Source: Ottelia alismoides
Lineage: Eukaryota; Streptophyta; Magnoliopsida; Alismatales; Hydrocharitaceae
Assembly (NCBI GenBank): GCA_037367405.1
Contig: JAZKJV010000600.1
Coordinates: 1 to 64,000 of the forward strand
Direction: 5' to 3'
Length of the DNA stretch: 64,000 nucleotides
Both the position numbers and the translations under genes were made by a program. Shown one piece after another: positions 45,557 through 58,492 of the stretch. Each line of letters opens with the position of its first letter. Position 1 is the first letter of the stretch. The notes below the pieces were generated by a model. The model was not told the DNA's origin. It worked only from the letters and a program-made list of their open reading frames with translations, and did not search any database.

Positions 45557-48500
45557 TGATGAATCCACGATTCATCGCCTTTATTCTTTTATTTTAGCTT
45601 CATTTTCTTAGTCAAGCACATGTAAATACCCATTAATTTCATAATTTTACCATTTTGCATGCATTTGTTAAAATTGCATTTTTAACACTTTTTGTACATA
45701 AATAAAAGAATAAAGAAGAAAAGAAAAAGAAAAGAAAAATAAAGGATGTAGTTATGCAATAAATACAGACTGACCCAAACCCCGAGAGAAGGTCAAGACT
45801 TGACCTGATCGACCAGGAATAAAGTAGGGGGAGATAGGGTCGTTTGTCAGAAAAATCAAAAAATATCTTGTAAATATTTTTTATGTATATTTATACAAAA
45901 CTTATATTATTTTATCTGTACATAATGTGACCTCAAACTAATTATTTTCGTAAATAAAAGTTGTAAATAAAATTGTGTTGTAAATAATAAAAATATTTAC
46001 AAAATAAAATATTGTATATATTGCAAATAATTACACCCAGAAAAAGCCACAAAGTGATAATTGAAACATCAATTCCGACTCCACACAAGCTCAAATTGAA
46101 CCAAACTCACTTCCATCATACTATAAATTAAATTATCTTTCAAATGGCTGTGGTTTCATTATTTTTGGAGTTACGGTTAAAAAGTCGGTTTTCTGGGGTG
46201 TTTTGTGCAGTTTTCCTATATATTTGATGAACATATTTATTTATATTTATTTTTATACATAATGTTTATTGTAAATATTGTTTTCATTAAAAAAAACAAA
46301 ACAAAATTAAAAAAAATAAAAATTAAAAAAAATCTTTTATAAAAATTATTTCCTTATTTGTACCTATGTATATTATATTATATGCGTATAATATATGTAT
46401 ACAATTAATTTCCCTAAATAAAAATTACCAAAAAAATTAATTGTCTCACATTAATTAATTTAATTTATTTAATTACGAAAATCATATGTAATTATTTAAT
46501 TTATTTGATTTATTTGAATTCATTTGATTTGATAACTTACCTTTTATGTAAAGATTTGATTTTGTGCCTTAAATAGCCACCATTAAGGTGGTTAATTGAT
46601 TTTTGGGAATTATTTAATTTATTTATTTTAAATTAATTACGAAATTCGTTTTTAATTAATTATTTATTTTATTTATTCAATTATTTTATTTAATTCACCA
46701 ATAAACACTTTCCTCATTTGTGAATATCTTCCATTTTTGATTTTCTTCTCTTTTTAATGGGCTCCTCCTCCCTCATTCAGACTTGATCAACCTTTGGAGA
46801 GAGGAGCCCGACCTCCGAGAACCTACTCGTCGAAGAAAGGTGCTTAGCCTCTGAGCCGTCCGGTGACAGCGTACGGTCATCGTTGAGACCACAATAGCAT
46901 TTCCAATCTCAAGGTGAGATCCCAACTTTGTTTCCTGTTCTTTTTCGTAGGTAATCGTAGTTCTAATTTTTCTCCTAGCTTATTAGTTGTTAGATCTTTA
47001 AAAATCTCCAAAATTTTCCATCACATTTCGATCCGCCCTCGAAATCAATTTTTCATCTCATCTCTCAATCTCTCCATTTCACGTCTATCTCACACAACCT
47101 TTCACCTCCGACCACACACGGTGGTCAGAGTCCCTGGATCTTTCTTTCACCACGCCAAGATCCACCCATCCAAATCCTTGTTTGTTCATAAATAAATAAA
47201 TAAATATTTGCTTTTCTCTCTAATGTTTTATTTTGCAGGAATAAAACAATAAAAAAATACTTTCTTATCTCTAACCATCTGTTTTGCAGGAATATATATA
47301 TAAAAAAAGAGAACAATAAAAATTTGTTTTTACTGTTTACATATTTCTGATAAAAAATAAAAAAAAATTCTTTTTCTTCTCTAACCATTTCCTGCAGCAA
47401 AAAGAAATAAAAAAAATAAAAAAACAAACAAACAAAAAAAAAGAATCCGCAGGGCCGCGGCCTTCTCCTCCGTTCTCCAGCGCAATCCGCCTGCACAGCC
47501 CGCGTCAGGCCTCGGCCCCCCTCCTCGCGCGTGGCCGACCACCTCGGCGCCGCCTCTCCCAGTGCGCGCGAGGCCCGCCGCCCCCCGCCAACGCCGAATC
47601 CTCCAGACAGCCGCCCTCCGCAGCGCGCCTACGCGCGACCTCTTCCGCCCGAAGTCCCAGATCCTGCTCCCGTGTGCCCTCCGCCGCGCGCCTCCGCGCG
47701 GGCTGCTGCGCCATCGAGCCCGCCGGCCGCGTCTCCAGGCACCGCGCAGCCCCCTTGCCCTTCCTCCATCTTCGCCCGTGCCGAGCAGCCATCCCCGCGA
47801 CCTCCGCTCCTGCGCCCAGGCTCGCCCGCAGGGCCGTGCCACCTCCCGCGACCTCCGTGTGCGCCCGCGCGGCGCGACGCCGCCACGTACCGCCCTCCTG
47901 TGCCTCCCACCGCCCGCGCGTGGGCGCCCCTCCGCCGGCTGCGCCCCCGTTCCTCGCCGATCTCTCCCTTGTCGCGCCGCCAAGAAGGAGAAGGGTCGGC
48001 GGCGGGTGCCTCCCTTGTGCCCTGTCTCATTTGCTAAAGAACGAAGGGTTGAAAACCCTAGGTGGAGGATTAAATAAAAATTGGGTAAATTACATTCTTT
48101 ATCCTGAAATTTACTTTGTTCGATATAAAGTTCAAAAATTTTAGAATGTTTTCAATTCAGTCCCTGCACTTGAGATTTGAACTTTGCATGTTACTTTCGT
48201 GATCAAATAAATGTTTATATTGTGCTAAAAATTTTGCAAAAATTTGTATATGCTCCTGCAGTAGTGCTTGTCATTGTATAAAGTTTTCATCAAATTTTGT
48301 TGTCACTTGATATATTTAAAAAAATAAGAAAAACAATGTCTTTTTGCATGTCTAAACTTTGAAAATTCATAAAAAAATAGAAAAATTGCCTAAAAATTCC
48401 AAAAATATTTCTGTAGGTGCATTTTAATCTCTTTAATTTTCTGAGCAATTTTTACCTTTTAAAAAATACAAAAATAGTGTAGTGTGTGTGTGTGTGTTTC

Positions 48501-48785
48501 TATTCATTTGTGCTTATTCGAAAAATACAAAAAAATATAAAAGTCAAAAACCACTAAAAAAATTACCTTGGAAATTTGACTGCTTAGTTTTTCAAACGTG
48601 CTCCTTGTGTTCGACCCTGGTCGCTATACCAGGTAAAAAGAATAGCGAAAAGACCGCTTACATTGAATGTCTTGATTTTCTGAGTGGTTTACAAATTTTT
48701 CCGTTGACTGAATCGTGCGGTTGAGAACGACGACATTTTTAACATTATTTTTACATATCTCGACCGTACGAATTTCGCGTCATCA
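45557..48785 (+). repeat. Element 3 5' LTR
   Basis: Begins TGATGAATC-CAC-GATTCATCG and ends CGCGTCATCA next to the PBS. It is 3.23 kb with an AT-rich U3, a TTAAATAG box near 46569, a CT-rich stretch with TTTTGCAGG acceptor-like repeats (47233, 47281, 47390), a GC-rich block (47440-48010) and the conserved 3' box TGTTCGACCCTGGTCGCTAT followed by ACCAGG (48607-48632). Overlapping ORFs on both strands of the GC-rich block are compositional. No second copy exists in the window for comparison. Confidence 0.85.
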
Positions 48786-48788
48786 GAA

Positions 48789-48806
48789 TGGCGCCGTTGC
48801 CGGGGA
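48789..48806 (+). other. Element 3 primer-binding site (tRNA-Asp)
   Basis: TGGCGCCGTTGCCGGGGA, an exact complement to the 3' end of plant tRNA-Asp as I know it, three bases inside the LTR. Confidence 0.92.
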
Positions 48807-49239
48807 AATCAAAAAAGCTCGGTAGGCTTTGTTTGTATTAAAAAAATCTAAAAAAAAGAGAAAAACCATAAAATTGGGACTGCTAAAACTATTGACCCTA
48901 AAAGACACTTCACCTAAAAAATTGTCTTGGGGAGAGCAACCCCCTCATTGTTTGGTTTGTTTGTGCGAGAGAGTGACCCGAACACTAGGTAAAGCCCTCC
49001 GGTGCTCATCTTGACTGATTACCGACTCTTCTGTGCGGGACAGTCGGTTGAGAGAGTATCGGGTATCCCAGCAGGTCACGTAATCGCTCTGATATTTTGA
49101 TTGTTCACCAAAAATAAAAATTGACAAGATAATTTGACCGAGCCTTTACGGTCTTCAGCTCGCGTTGCGTTGGTGAACTGGGGGTTTGCTTTCAATCATA
49201 GTTTTACCAGATCTCATCCACGATCATCCCCACATCACG

Positions 49240-51771
49240 ATGATGGGAAGGAGATCCCTTAGGTTGCCTCTGGCAGCACCGCTATCAAGCACTCCTCCAC
49301 ATTCATCTAGGGCAGTTTCGGAGAGCCAAGACCCGCTCTCCGAACCTGAGTTCACTACCACCCTGTCCCCCCTTGACCACCCTTCTTCCACCAGTCCTGA
49401 GATACCTGTGCAGAGAACAACACAGTTATTTGTTAACTTGACGGCACCTAAGCCTGGGTCTTTTGCCTTTGCAGAGACCCACAACATGGCCAGCAGTGAT
49501 GGACGAACCGATGGACAGCCCCAGAGTACCACTTATGTTCTAGATCAGGGCGCCATCAACAACACCTTGTTAGCCTCCTTAGAGACGATGCAGCGACAGA
49601 TTCGAGATCAAGGAGCATTCATGGCAGAGGTTCGTCAGGAATTAGCACAGATGCGAGCTGACAGAGGAGAGAATAACCGAGGAGGTGGTGGAGAGATTCC
49701 AGAGTTTGGAGGAGGATCAGACGGAAACCCGGAGGACCAGCCGGAGCAAGCTAGGCAGCCACGACCGATGAGGCAGTTACACAACCCGGCTGCAACTTTG
49801 ACCCATCGATGGATTCAGCTCCCTGAGATCCTGGGTGATTTCAAGCTTGCCCCCCAGACCATTCAGCTTTTGCCCAAATTTCATGGGCTAGCCACCGAAG
49901 AGCCGCATCTACACCTGCAGGAGTTTGAGATGATCTGCAGCACTGTCCACGACAGATATGTGGACGAGGACACTATCAAGATGATAGCGTTCCCTTTCTC
50001 CCTGGCCGACAGAGCAGCCAATTGGCTGAAGCATTTGGGGAGATTTGTTACCACTTGGGAGCAGCTCCGGACCGAGTACTTAAACAAGTACTATCCACTC
50101 GGCCGGACCAACGCAGCACGAGCTCTGATCAACAACTTCTCCATGATCCCTAATGAATAGTTTAATGAAGCGTGGGATCGATTCCGTGAGCTCATTGACC
50201 GGTGTCCACACCATGACATATCCAAGCCCAATCTCGTCCAGAGCTTCTTTTGTAGGCTGACACCGGAGCTGCAGGGGCTTGTCAACGCTTCTTGTGGGGG
50301 TTCCTACTTCGCCAAGGACGAAGACCAAGTCTGGGCTATCTATGAGGAGATGGCTGAAAACTACTCAGTGATGTCCCAGACTAGGCTCTATGCTCAAGGG
50401 AAACCCCAACCCCATGCCGTGTCCTATCATAGGATATCACGGGTTGATGCAGGTCCACCCATTTCTTCGTCAGCAGCAGCAGCCCAGGCAGAATCTTCAG
50501 TTGCTGACATGGGTATTATCAGTGAGAAGTTGGACCGTATTGAGATAATAGAAAAGAAGCAGTGCCAAGGCATGACACAGATAGATCAATTGGCACAGAC
50601 TCTTAGTGACCTGAAGACCCACATCTTGTGTCTCCAGGAGGCACAAGAGGCTTCTCAGCCTCATTCCAGGTCACGAGCTGATCCCACCAGCAACCGCTCT
50701 TCCCAGCACTCTGCCCAATACCACCAGGTTCACCACGTTCAGGCAGAGCCAGTTCAGCAGTTGCAGCAGCATTACTCTCAGCCGCCACCATCTCAGGACA
50801 CTCAGATGGTGATGTATCAGCCGGATCAGCCACTGGCAGTTCTTCCCTCTTTTACATACGAGCAGGAGCCGTTGATGGAAGTCAACGGGATTTGGTATGA
50901 CCGGCAGCAGCCCGGGATACGCCGGGATCATCCTGGATTCAGGTGGTCCAATGGAGGTACCTCGTCCCAGCAGCAGCCTCCAGCTCAGGGTGGACAGAGC
51001 AGCCAGCAGCAGCAGCCCCATTATTCCCAGCCACAGCAACACTTCCAGCAGGGTCCTCGTCCTTACCATCAAGGACAGCAGTGGAGGCAGCAGCAGCAGC
51101 CTCAACAGTATTCTCAGCCTCCCCCTCAATTCCAGCGAGGGAACCCATCTGGTTCTCATGCACCTGTCTATGAGAACCCGACCCTTGATGACCTCGCCCG
51201 CTTACTCACTGACCAGCAGGCAACCTTCCGGCGAGAGATGGATGAGTTCCGGCAGGAAATGAGGGAGATAATCAAGGGAAAAGCCGCCATACCCGCTCAG
51301 ATTGAACCTAACCCGAACAATCTGAAGAGGAAGTCTGAGCAGGTACAGTTTACAGAGGCCACCACTCCTAGTGATATTTTGAATGATATTTCTTCTCCCA
51401 TATTTGATGCTGATTTTGTAAAACTTAGGAGCGGTAGAAGGCCAGCCGGCGGCGCCTCGTCTGAACGACAACCCATTGATGATTCGAGAGCGTCAGACGA
51501 GGAGGATAGCGGTGCTGATGCCGCTGATGATGTTGATGACGGTGGTGCTGACGCCACAAAGAATGATGAACCAATCGACGGTACTGATGCCGTCATTTCT
51601 CCAGATGCAGTTAGTGGTACTGATGCCACTATTAGATGTGATGCTGAGCCAGAGCGCGGTGCTGATGCCGCAAAGACAGATGCCGTGGGTGGTGCTGAGG
51701 CCACCATTTCTAGTCCTGTTGTGTTGCCTCATACCTATGTCTCTCAGGACATTATCAAAAATAACAAAAAA
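49240..51771 (+). pseudogene. gag: Element 3 gag (one in-frame stop)
   Basis: Start chosen at MMGRRSLR (49240), conserved with element 1; the frame is open from 49186. The capsid-like region has PRPMRQLHNP, HLHLQEFEMIC, IAFPFSLADRAANWLKHLG and EYLNKYYPLGRTNAARAL. TAG at 50158-50160 replaces the Gln seen in element 1 (PNEQF). The frame reopens at once (FNEAWDRFRELIDRCPHH) and runs without a break into pol. It continues with a coiled-coil-like ISEKLDRIEIIEKKQ, a long Gln/Pro-rich tail (50960-51150), NPNNLKRKSEQ, KLRSG (about 51420) and an acidic linker of G[TA][DE]A repeats. No zinc knuckle is seen. Gag and Pol share one frame, so Pol would be released by protease rather than by frameshifting. 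Confidence 0.9.
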
Positions 51772-54700
51772 ATGAATAAAGGAAAGGTTTCTTTATCTAC
51801 TCAGAGTCCATATGTGTTGCATGATCACTCTTGTATGGATTCCAGTCCTTCCCAGCAACAGGAACCTCTTCCTGACCCTCTATCTGAGGAGGGTCCAGCA
51901 ATCCCTTTCCCTCAGGCACTCCGCTTAGGGCAAGGGAAGAAAATGAAAAATCAAAAAAAATCACAACAGTTAGAGTTCAGCCAACAGATGATTGACAGAT
52001 TCCATATCCAGCTGACTCTACAGGAGGCATTAGAGCACATCCCTCTCTTCCAGAAGCACTTGAGAGAGAAGACCACTATACGTAGGAAGAAGAGGAATGC
52101 AGAAATCCATGTGCTGACACGTGACACCTGCTTCGCTATACAAAATAAATTGCCAGCCAAGAAACCTGATGCAGGAGCTCCATATGTCAGATGCCACATT
52201 CATGAGCAACAATTTGATCGTACTCTTTTGGACAGCGGTTCTTCGATTAACCTTCTTCCGGCTTCCTTACTCGATCGATTCGAGTTTGGCCCTCTTAGAC
52301 AGAGCAGGACGATCCTTCAGTTTGCTGATAGATCTGTAAAGAGGCCAAAGGGGTTACTTAAGGACGTTGTCGTCACAATTCAGGGCCTGAAATTCCCCGT
52401 GGACTTTGTTGTATTGGACATGGAGATCCCTGAACGTGTGATCGATGCCCCCATCATTTTAGGAAGACCATTCTTGGCCACAGCCAAGGCGGTAACCGAC
52501 CATGATAGTGGGAAGGTATACTTTCGCATCGAGGGCGAAAGTGTACAAATAGAGACGATCGAGGAGACACGATCTAAAGATTCAGAGTGCTCAGATCAGA
52601 TGACCGACTCAGGGCGAATGACAGATGCAGAGCTAGACATCCACCATGAGTGCGACTTTGTGATTACAGACGATGAAGCAGTTTGGGCAGATCCCGCATC
52701 ACGAGCTCTTGCCACATCCTCAGATAGTGAAGATTCACATATCGTGGCAGATGAGAGTTCGGAGAGCACACTCATGGCACAGGATACAGTAGAGGCTGAT
52801 TACCATGATCAGGATAGCGAAGACGATTTTATCTCATGCGCTTCAGATTCAGATTCCTCAGACACAGACACCAACTTTGATTGGCAGGAGTTCGATGAAT
52901 ATTTACCGTGTCCGATGCCTGCAGAGCTAGGACAGCTGACAGATATACCAGCAGAGCCATCTTCGTCGGAGTTACCATTACGAGAGTTCTCACACACAGA
53001 TCTGGTAGCATTCACTCAGACATTTCAGAAACCAGATTTACCAGCTCCCACTTGTCCAGAATTGAAGACCTTACCGCAGAGCATGAAGTATAGATTCCTT
53101 GCAGGAGAGCCAAATATGTTCCCAGTCATTATCTCAGCAGATTTGACTGAAGACCAAGAACCTCGTCTGATGGAGGTTCTTGAAAGAAACCGCAAGGCAA
53201 TTGGATGGAGTGTGGCTGATCTCCAGGGGATAAGTCCGGCCCTGTGCTCCCACCACATTTATCTCGAAGAAGACGCCAAGCCCTCGCGTGAGTTCCAACG
53301 AAGGCTGAACCCGAATCTTCGAGAAGTGGTTATGAAGGAAATATCTAAGTGGTGGAGCGCCGATTTTATCTACCCCATCTCTGACTCTAAGTGGGTTAGT
53401 CCATTGCATGTGGTACCCAAGAAGACGGGTATCACCACAGTTGTGAATGAGTCTGGAGAGGAGATAGCCACCCGAGTGCCCACTTCTTGGAGGGTCTGTG
53501 TGGATTACAGACGATTGAATCAGGCCACCAAGAAGGACCACTTCCCGCTACCATTCATAGATCAGATCATTGAGAGATTAGCTGGGAAGAGTTACTACTG
53601 CTTTCTGGATGGGTATTCGGGATACAATCAAGTGGCCATAGCGCCTGAAGACCAAGAGAAAACAACGTTCACCTGTCCGTTTGGGACGTATGCTTTTCGA
53701 CGGATGCCCTTTGGATTATGTAATGCCCCGGCTACATTCCAGAGGTGCATGCTCTCTATTTTCTCGGACATGGTTGGTGAATTTTTAGAAGTCTTCATGG
53801 ATGATTTCTCGGTTTATGGTGACAGTTTTGATGCATGTCTTGATTACCTAGACCGAGTACTTCAGCGCTGCATTGAGGTCAACTTAGTCGTATCTTGGGA
53901 GAAGAGTCACTTCATGGTGACTCAGGGGACGGTCCTTGGCCACATCATCTCCAACAGGGGCATGGAGGTCGACCCAGCCAAGGTGGATATCATCAAGAAG
54001 CTCAATCCACCGTCCAATATACGACAGTTGCGGTCTTTTCTGGGGCATGTCGGTTTTTACCGACGGTTCATACAGGACTTCAGCAAAATTGCCCGACCGC
54101 TCACAGATTTGTTGACAAAAGACACTGAGTTCCTTGTAGATGATAAGTGTCTTGCATCATTTGAGACTCTCAAGAATCTAGTTGTCGAGGCTCCTGTCCT
54201 TCAGCCGCCTGATTGGTCTCTCCCATTCGAGATCATGACGGATGCTTCTGATTTTGCCATAGGGGCTGTGCTAGGACAGAGGAGAGATGGAGCGCCTTTT
54301 GCCATTCACTACGCTAGCCGAACAATGGATGCCGCTCAACGGAATTACACAGTCACAGAGAAAGAGATGCTAGCTGTAGTCTTTGCCTTGGATAAGTTTC
54401 GATCTTACATTCTTGGATCTAAAGTGACTATCTATACTGACACACCGCCATCCGATACTTAATGGCAAAGAAGGATGCCAAAGCTAGATTGACCAGATGG
54501 ATCCTTCTACTCCAGGAGTTTGATATAGAGATTAAGGATAAACCTGGAGTCAAAAATGTTGTGGCGGATCACCTCTCCCGTTTAGAGAACCTTGGGGATT
54601 CGGATCAAATTACACCTATTACAGAAACTTTTCCAGATGAGGCGATCCTTGCAATCACCTCACTTCCATGGTACGCTGATATTGTGAATTACCTTGTCAC

Positions 54701-55949
54701 GAAGAAGGTCCCAAAAGATTGGCCCAGACAGCGACTTGAGACCTTTCTTGCAAAAGCCAAGTCGTACCATTGGGAGAATTCCACTCTTTATCATGAAGGA
54801 GGGGATAGCATCTGGAGACGGTGTATTCCTCAAGACGAGCAACATAGTGTCCTCACCTATTGCCACAAGCTTGAGGCAGGAGGACATCATTCTGGGAGAC
54901 GGACAGCACAGAAGGTGCTTCAATCCTGCCTTTGGTGGCCTACCCTCTTCAAGGATTCAGATGAATTCGTGAAGAGGTGTACTGACTGTCAGAAAATGGG
55001 CACTTGTGGACAGAGAGATATGATGCCGATGCATCCCATTCATTTCTGTGAGGTTTTTGACGCATGGGGCATCGATTTCATGGGTCCGTTTCCTAAGAGT
55101 CAGGGATTTGAGTATATCTTGCTTGCTGTAGATTATGTGAGTCGTTGGGTTGAGGCCATCCCCGCTCGAACCGCAGATGCTAATACCATTTGCAAATTCT
55201 TGAGGAAAAATATCATTTCACGGTTCGGGGTACCTAGAGTGTTGATATCAGACGGGGGGACTCATTTTATCAATGACAAGGTAAGGGCCCTTGCTAACGA
55301 GTTCAGCATAGATCATAGAGTTGCCACTCCTTATCATCCACAGACGAATGGTCTTGCTGAGGTTTCTAACAGGGAGATTAAGACTATATTGCAGAAGGTA
55401 GTCCGCCCAGACCGAAAGGATTGGTCACAACTTTTGGACTCGGTCTTGTGGGTATATAGGACATCCTTCAAGACTCCATTGGGTACATCTCCATTCCGAC
55501 TCGTTTATGGCAAGCCGTGCCACTTACCAGTTGAGCTGAAGCATAAGTCACTATGGGCTGTTACTGAGATATTTTTGGATCCAGAGAGTGTAGGAGATCG
55601 GAGAAAGGCAGAATTGGCAGCCCTGGAGGAACTTAGAGACACAGCATTCTCGAGTAGCCTACAGTATAAGGAACGAGGAAAGATATGGCATGATTCTCAT
55701 ATCAGCCATAAGCAGTTTGAACCGAATCAGAAAGTATGGTTATTCGATGCAAGGCTAAAGCTATTTCCAGGGAAGTTGCAGAGCAAATGGAAGGGACCAT
55801 ACTTGGTCCGGAAGGTGCACGACAACGGCAGCATCGATATATCTGAGATGTCATCTGAATCCACCTTCCGAGTTAACGGTCAGCGCCTAAAGCCATATCT
55901 TGATCATGAACCGCTGATCGTCGATGTTGCCCCGATTCATTTTGCATGA
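51772..55949 (+). pseudogene. pol: Element 3 pol: PR-RT-RH-IN, one frameshift
   Basis: Continuous with gag from MNKGK (51772). Protease LLDSGSSINLLP (DSG at 52231-52239). RT: RRLNQATKKDHF, FLDGYSGYNQ, MPFGLCNAPATFQ and FMDD at 53794-53805. RNase H: MTDASDF and the TEKEMLAV helix; a 1-base deletion at about 54440 destroys the TDHTAIRYL motif and ends the frame at 54462. The next frame (from MAKKDAKARL) runs to 55949. Integrase: HHCC finger (54843-55000), catalytic Asp at 55074 and 55251, and Glu at 55359, all present in normal context ([24 protein letters not shown]). The C-terminal part contains GKLQSKWKGPYLVRKV, the usual gypsy GPY/F module. Repair of one base would restore the protein order; as it stands it is non-functional. 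Confidence 0.93.
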
Positions 55950-58492
55950 GATGTAGTCTTTGACTCCCATCATTTGCATCTCATGCCTGATTTTCACTTT
56001 CTCTCGCAATTGTATAGATCCAGATGTCCATATCACACATTCTTTTGTCTAAACACCCCATTTCTATCTTATGATTATGCTATACTTAGGGTGTACTTTA
56101 CCCTAAGTATAGGGGGGGTGTCATACGTTTGATTATTCTTTTGATTCTTTTTACCTCTGTTTTGCTGCCTATACTTAGGGATATTTTACCCTAAGTATAG
56201 GGGAGGTAGACTCCGTATATTCATCTCCTCGGTTTTCCCCTTGTGTACAGTCTGCTATACTTAGGATTACTTGATCCTAAGTATAGGGGGATCACTGACT
56301 TCTATTGATTTTATTCTTTTATTCGTCGTTGTAGTATACTATTCTTCTCACTTTTCTATATGAAGCACGAGTTATGTCTTTATTTCCAGCTCTTTGATCA
56401 CTATGAGGACATAGTTCGAGCTAAGTATAGGGGGGTGTCGTATATATTGTATATATACTTTAGCCATAACTCGTACTTTCATATTTTTAATATGGCTAAA
56501 ATACTGTGTAAATATTTAAAAAAAAAGAGATGCATAAATTTCCTCAAAATTTTTCCTTGTACATACTGGCTAATAAGTCAGGTTAAAATATTTTGAAAAA
56601 TATTTTGAAAGTAGTTTGAAAATCTATTTGAAAAAATCTTTTGAAAACTATTTGAAAAATGTTTGAAAAATATTTTCAACCTTTGTAAAAATATTGTGGA
56701 TTGTAAAAAATTTTTTTTTCTTTGTGTGAAATAAAATGATTTTGTTAAAACTATTTGCAAATGTTTGGAAAAATTGTTGAAAAATTATATTGAAAATCTA
56801 TATATACTATTCGAAAAATGTTTGCCAAATAGTTTTCAAATGTGTGTAAATGTTTGTAAAATTGTGTGCAAAATTATTTTGGACTATAGTTTTCAAAAAT
56901 TATTTGTAAAATTATTTTCAAATAAATTTGAGGAATATATGCATCACAAAAAGTATATATATATATATAAAAATAATAAAAAAATAAATAAAATAAAAAT
57001 TAAAAAAATCCAACTGTGTATATACCTGTATAAATTACTCAAGTTGTAAATTCTTACATCCTATTCTTGTAAAATAATCAACTCACTCTTGTGTAAATAT
57101 GAATATTATTCCAAAAAAAAAATCTCTTGTATATATTTCTAACTATTTGCAAAAAAAACAAAAAAAAACAAAAAAAAAACTTTTGCATGTGCATCATTTT
57201 TCAAAAATCCATAAAAATTTCAAAATTTTGAAATTTGTTTCACAAAAAGATTTTGTTTTCTCTATGCATTGTACATATTTTCTTGCATTGGCATGTGCAT
57301 TTTTCAGGATAGTCTTGACGATTAAACTAAGTCTGGAATAAATTTGAAGAATGGAGCTCAGTTGGACCTTAATCCACTTAATTTCAGAGGAACCTTATAA
57401 GATGTGGAGTTAAGACTTTTCAGGTCCTAGTGACTTAATTCTTTGGGTCCACACGACTATGTTCACGTGTCATCTTGATGAGTCTAAGTAGAATATTTAA
57501 CAACACACGCATGATTCTTTCAGACCGTGGCTTACCTTGGACAATGCACTTTACACGTAGCTCTTCATGGAGGAAGTGGTGAGGAGGCAGTTTCCTTTGG
57601 CTTGGGGTAGCATATGAGGGTAGTACTTCTAGGCGGAACCTCTCTTCTTCTTCTAGTGAAGGAAGTGCGTCTCAACTTGGTCTAGTGGTGATGAAGGCTA
57701 AAGACAGAAGCCGTGGGTTGCAATAAAGCTTCAAAAGAGGGATAGTCTACTGGCTCAAGAGGAAAATTTCTTGTATATATATGCTGCACCATGTAGATAT
57801 GTTGTACAGAGGCATTTGAAAAAAAAAAGAAAAAGAAAAAAAAAGAAAAAAAATGCAAAAATGCAAAAAGAACTCCAAAAAAGTGGTGGGTCGGATTGAA
57901 AATTTAATAACCCCACCGGAGTGTATATAGTGAAATAAAGCAAAAGCTTATGGCATCCATGTTACATCTCATGAAGCTTGCAGCGGGAGACTTAGCTACA
58001 CTGGTTGAGCTTCCAAAAGTCTATACTTCTTCCCCCTCTTCTTGAGCCGGTTGCACTTGAACTTAGAAGGGAATACCCCGCTTCTCGAGGAAAGAGTTGC
58101 TAGACCGGGGGATTAGAGTTACCTTGTTGATAGAGGCTGTTTCTTTGTTACTTCTGAGTTGAGGAGCTATATTCACTTACACCGTACAAGTAAGATTTCA
58201 TAGTCCTAAGAATTTGTGTATGTAGACTTGTTCTGATCTGACTGTTGAGGAGACCTGAATAGGAGTCTTGTGGAACTTAGAGGCTGTTAGGTTTTAAATC
58301 CACATCCCATTAAGGTTCCGACACACTAATAATCCAAAGGTCCGACAGAGCTCCAGACTACATTTTTATGAAGATAAGCTTAGAAGTCAACATTATTCTA
58401 ACTTCTTTCCTTTTTCTTTTCTTTATTTTTGTTTTCACTTATTTTTCAAATAAGTGTTTGCTAAGGGACTAGCAAAGGTAAAGTATAGGGGA
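55950..58492 (+). other. Element 3 post-pol region with stem-loop array and PPT
   Basis: Three hairpins: 56080-56091/56101-56112, 56168-56180/56189-56201 and 56255-56267/56274-56286. Each 3' arm runs into AAGTATAGGGG. A fourth PPT-like copy, GCTAAGTATAGGGGGG, is at 56420-56435. The terminal PPT (AAAGTATAGGGG) is at about 58480-58492. No env-like ORF. The rest is alignable with 5425-7480 of element 1, for example TAAGTGTTTGCTAAGGGACT and the box CTTCTCGAGGAAAGAGTTGC. Confidence 0.82.

Noticed and set aside
47531..48144. Long overlapping Ala/Pro/Arg-rich ORFs on both strands
   Set aside because: GC-rich block of the element 3 LTR; open in most frames, so no coding signal.
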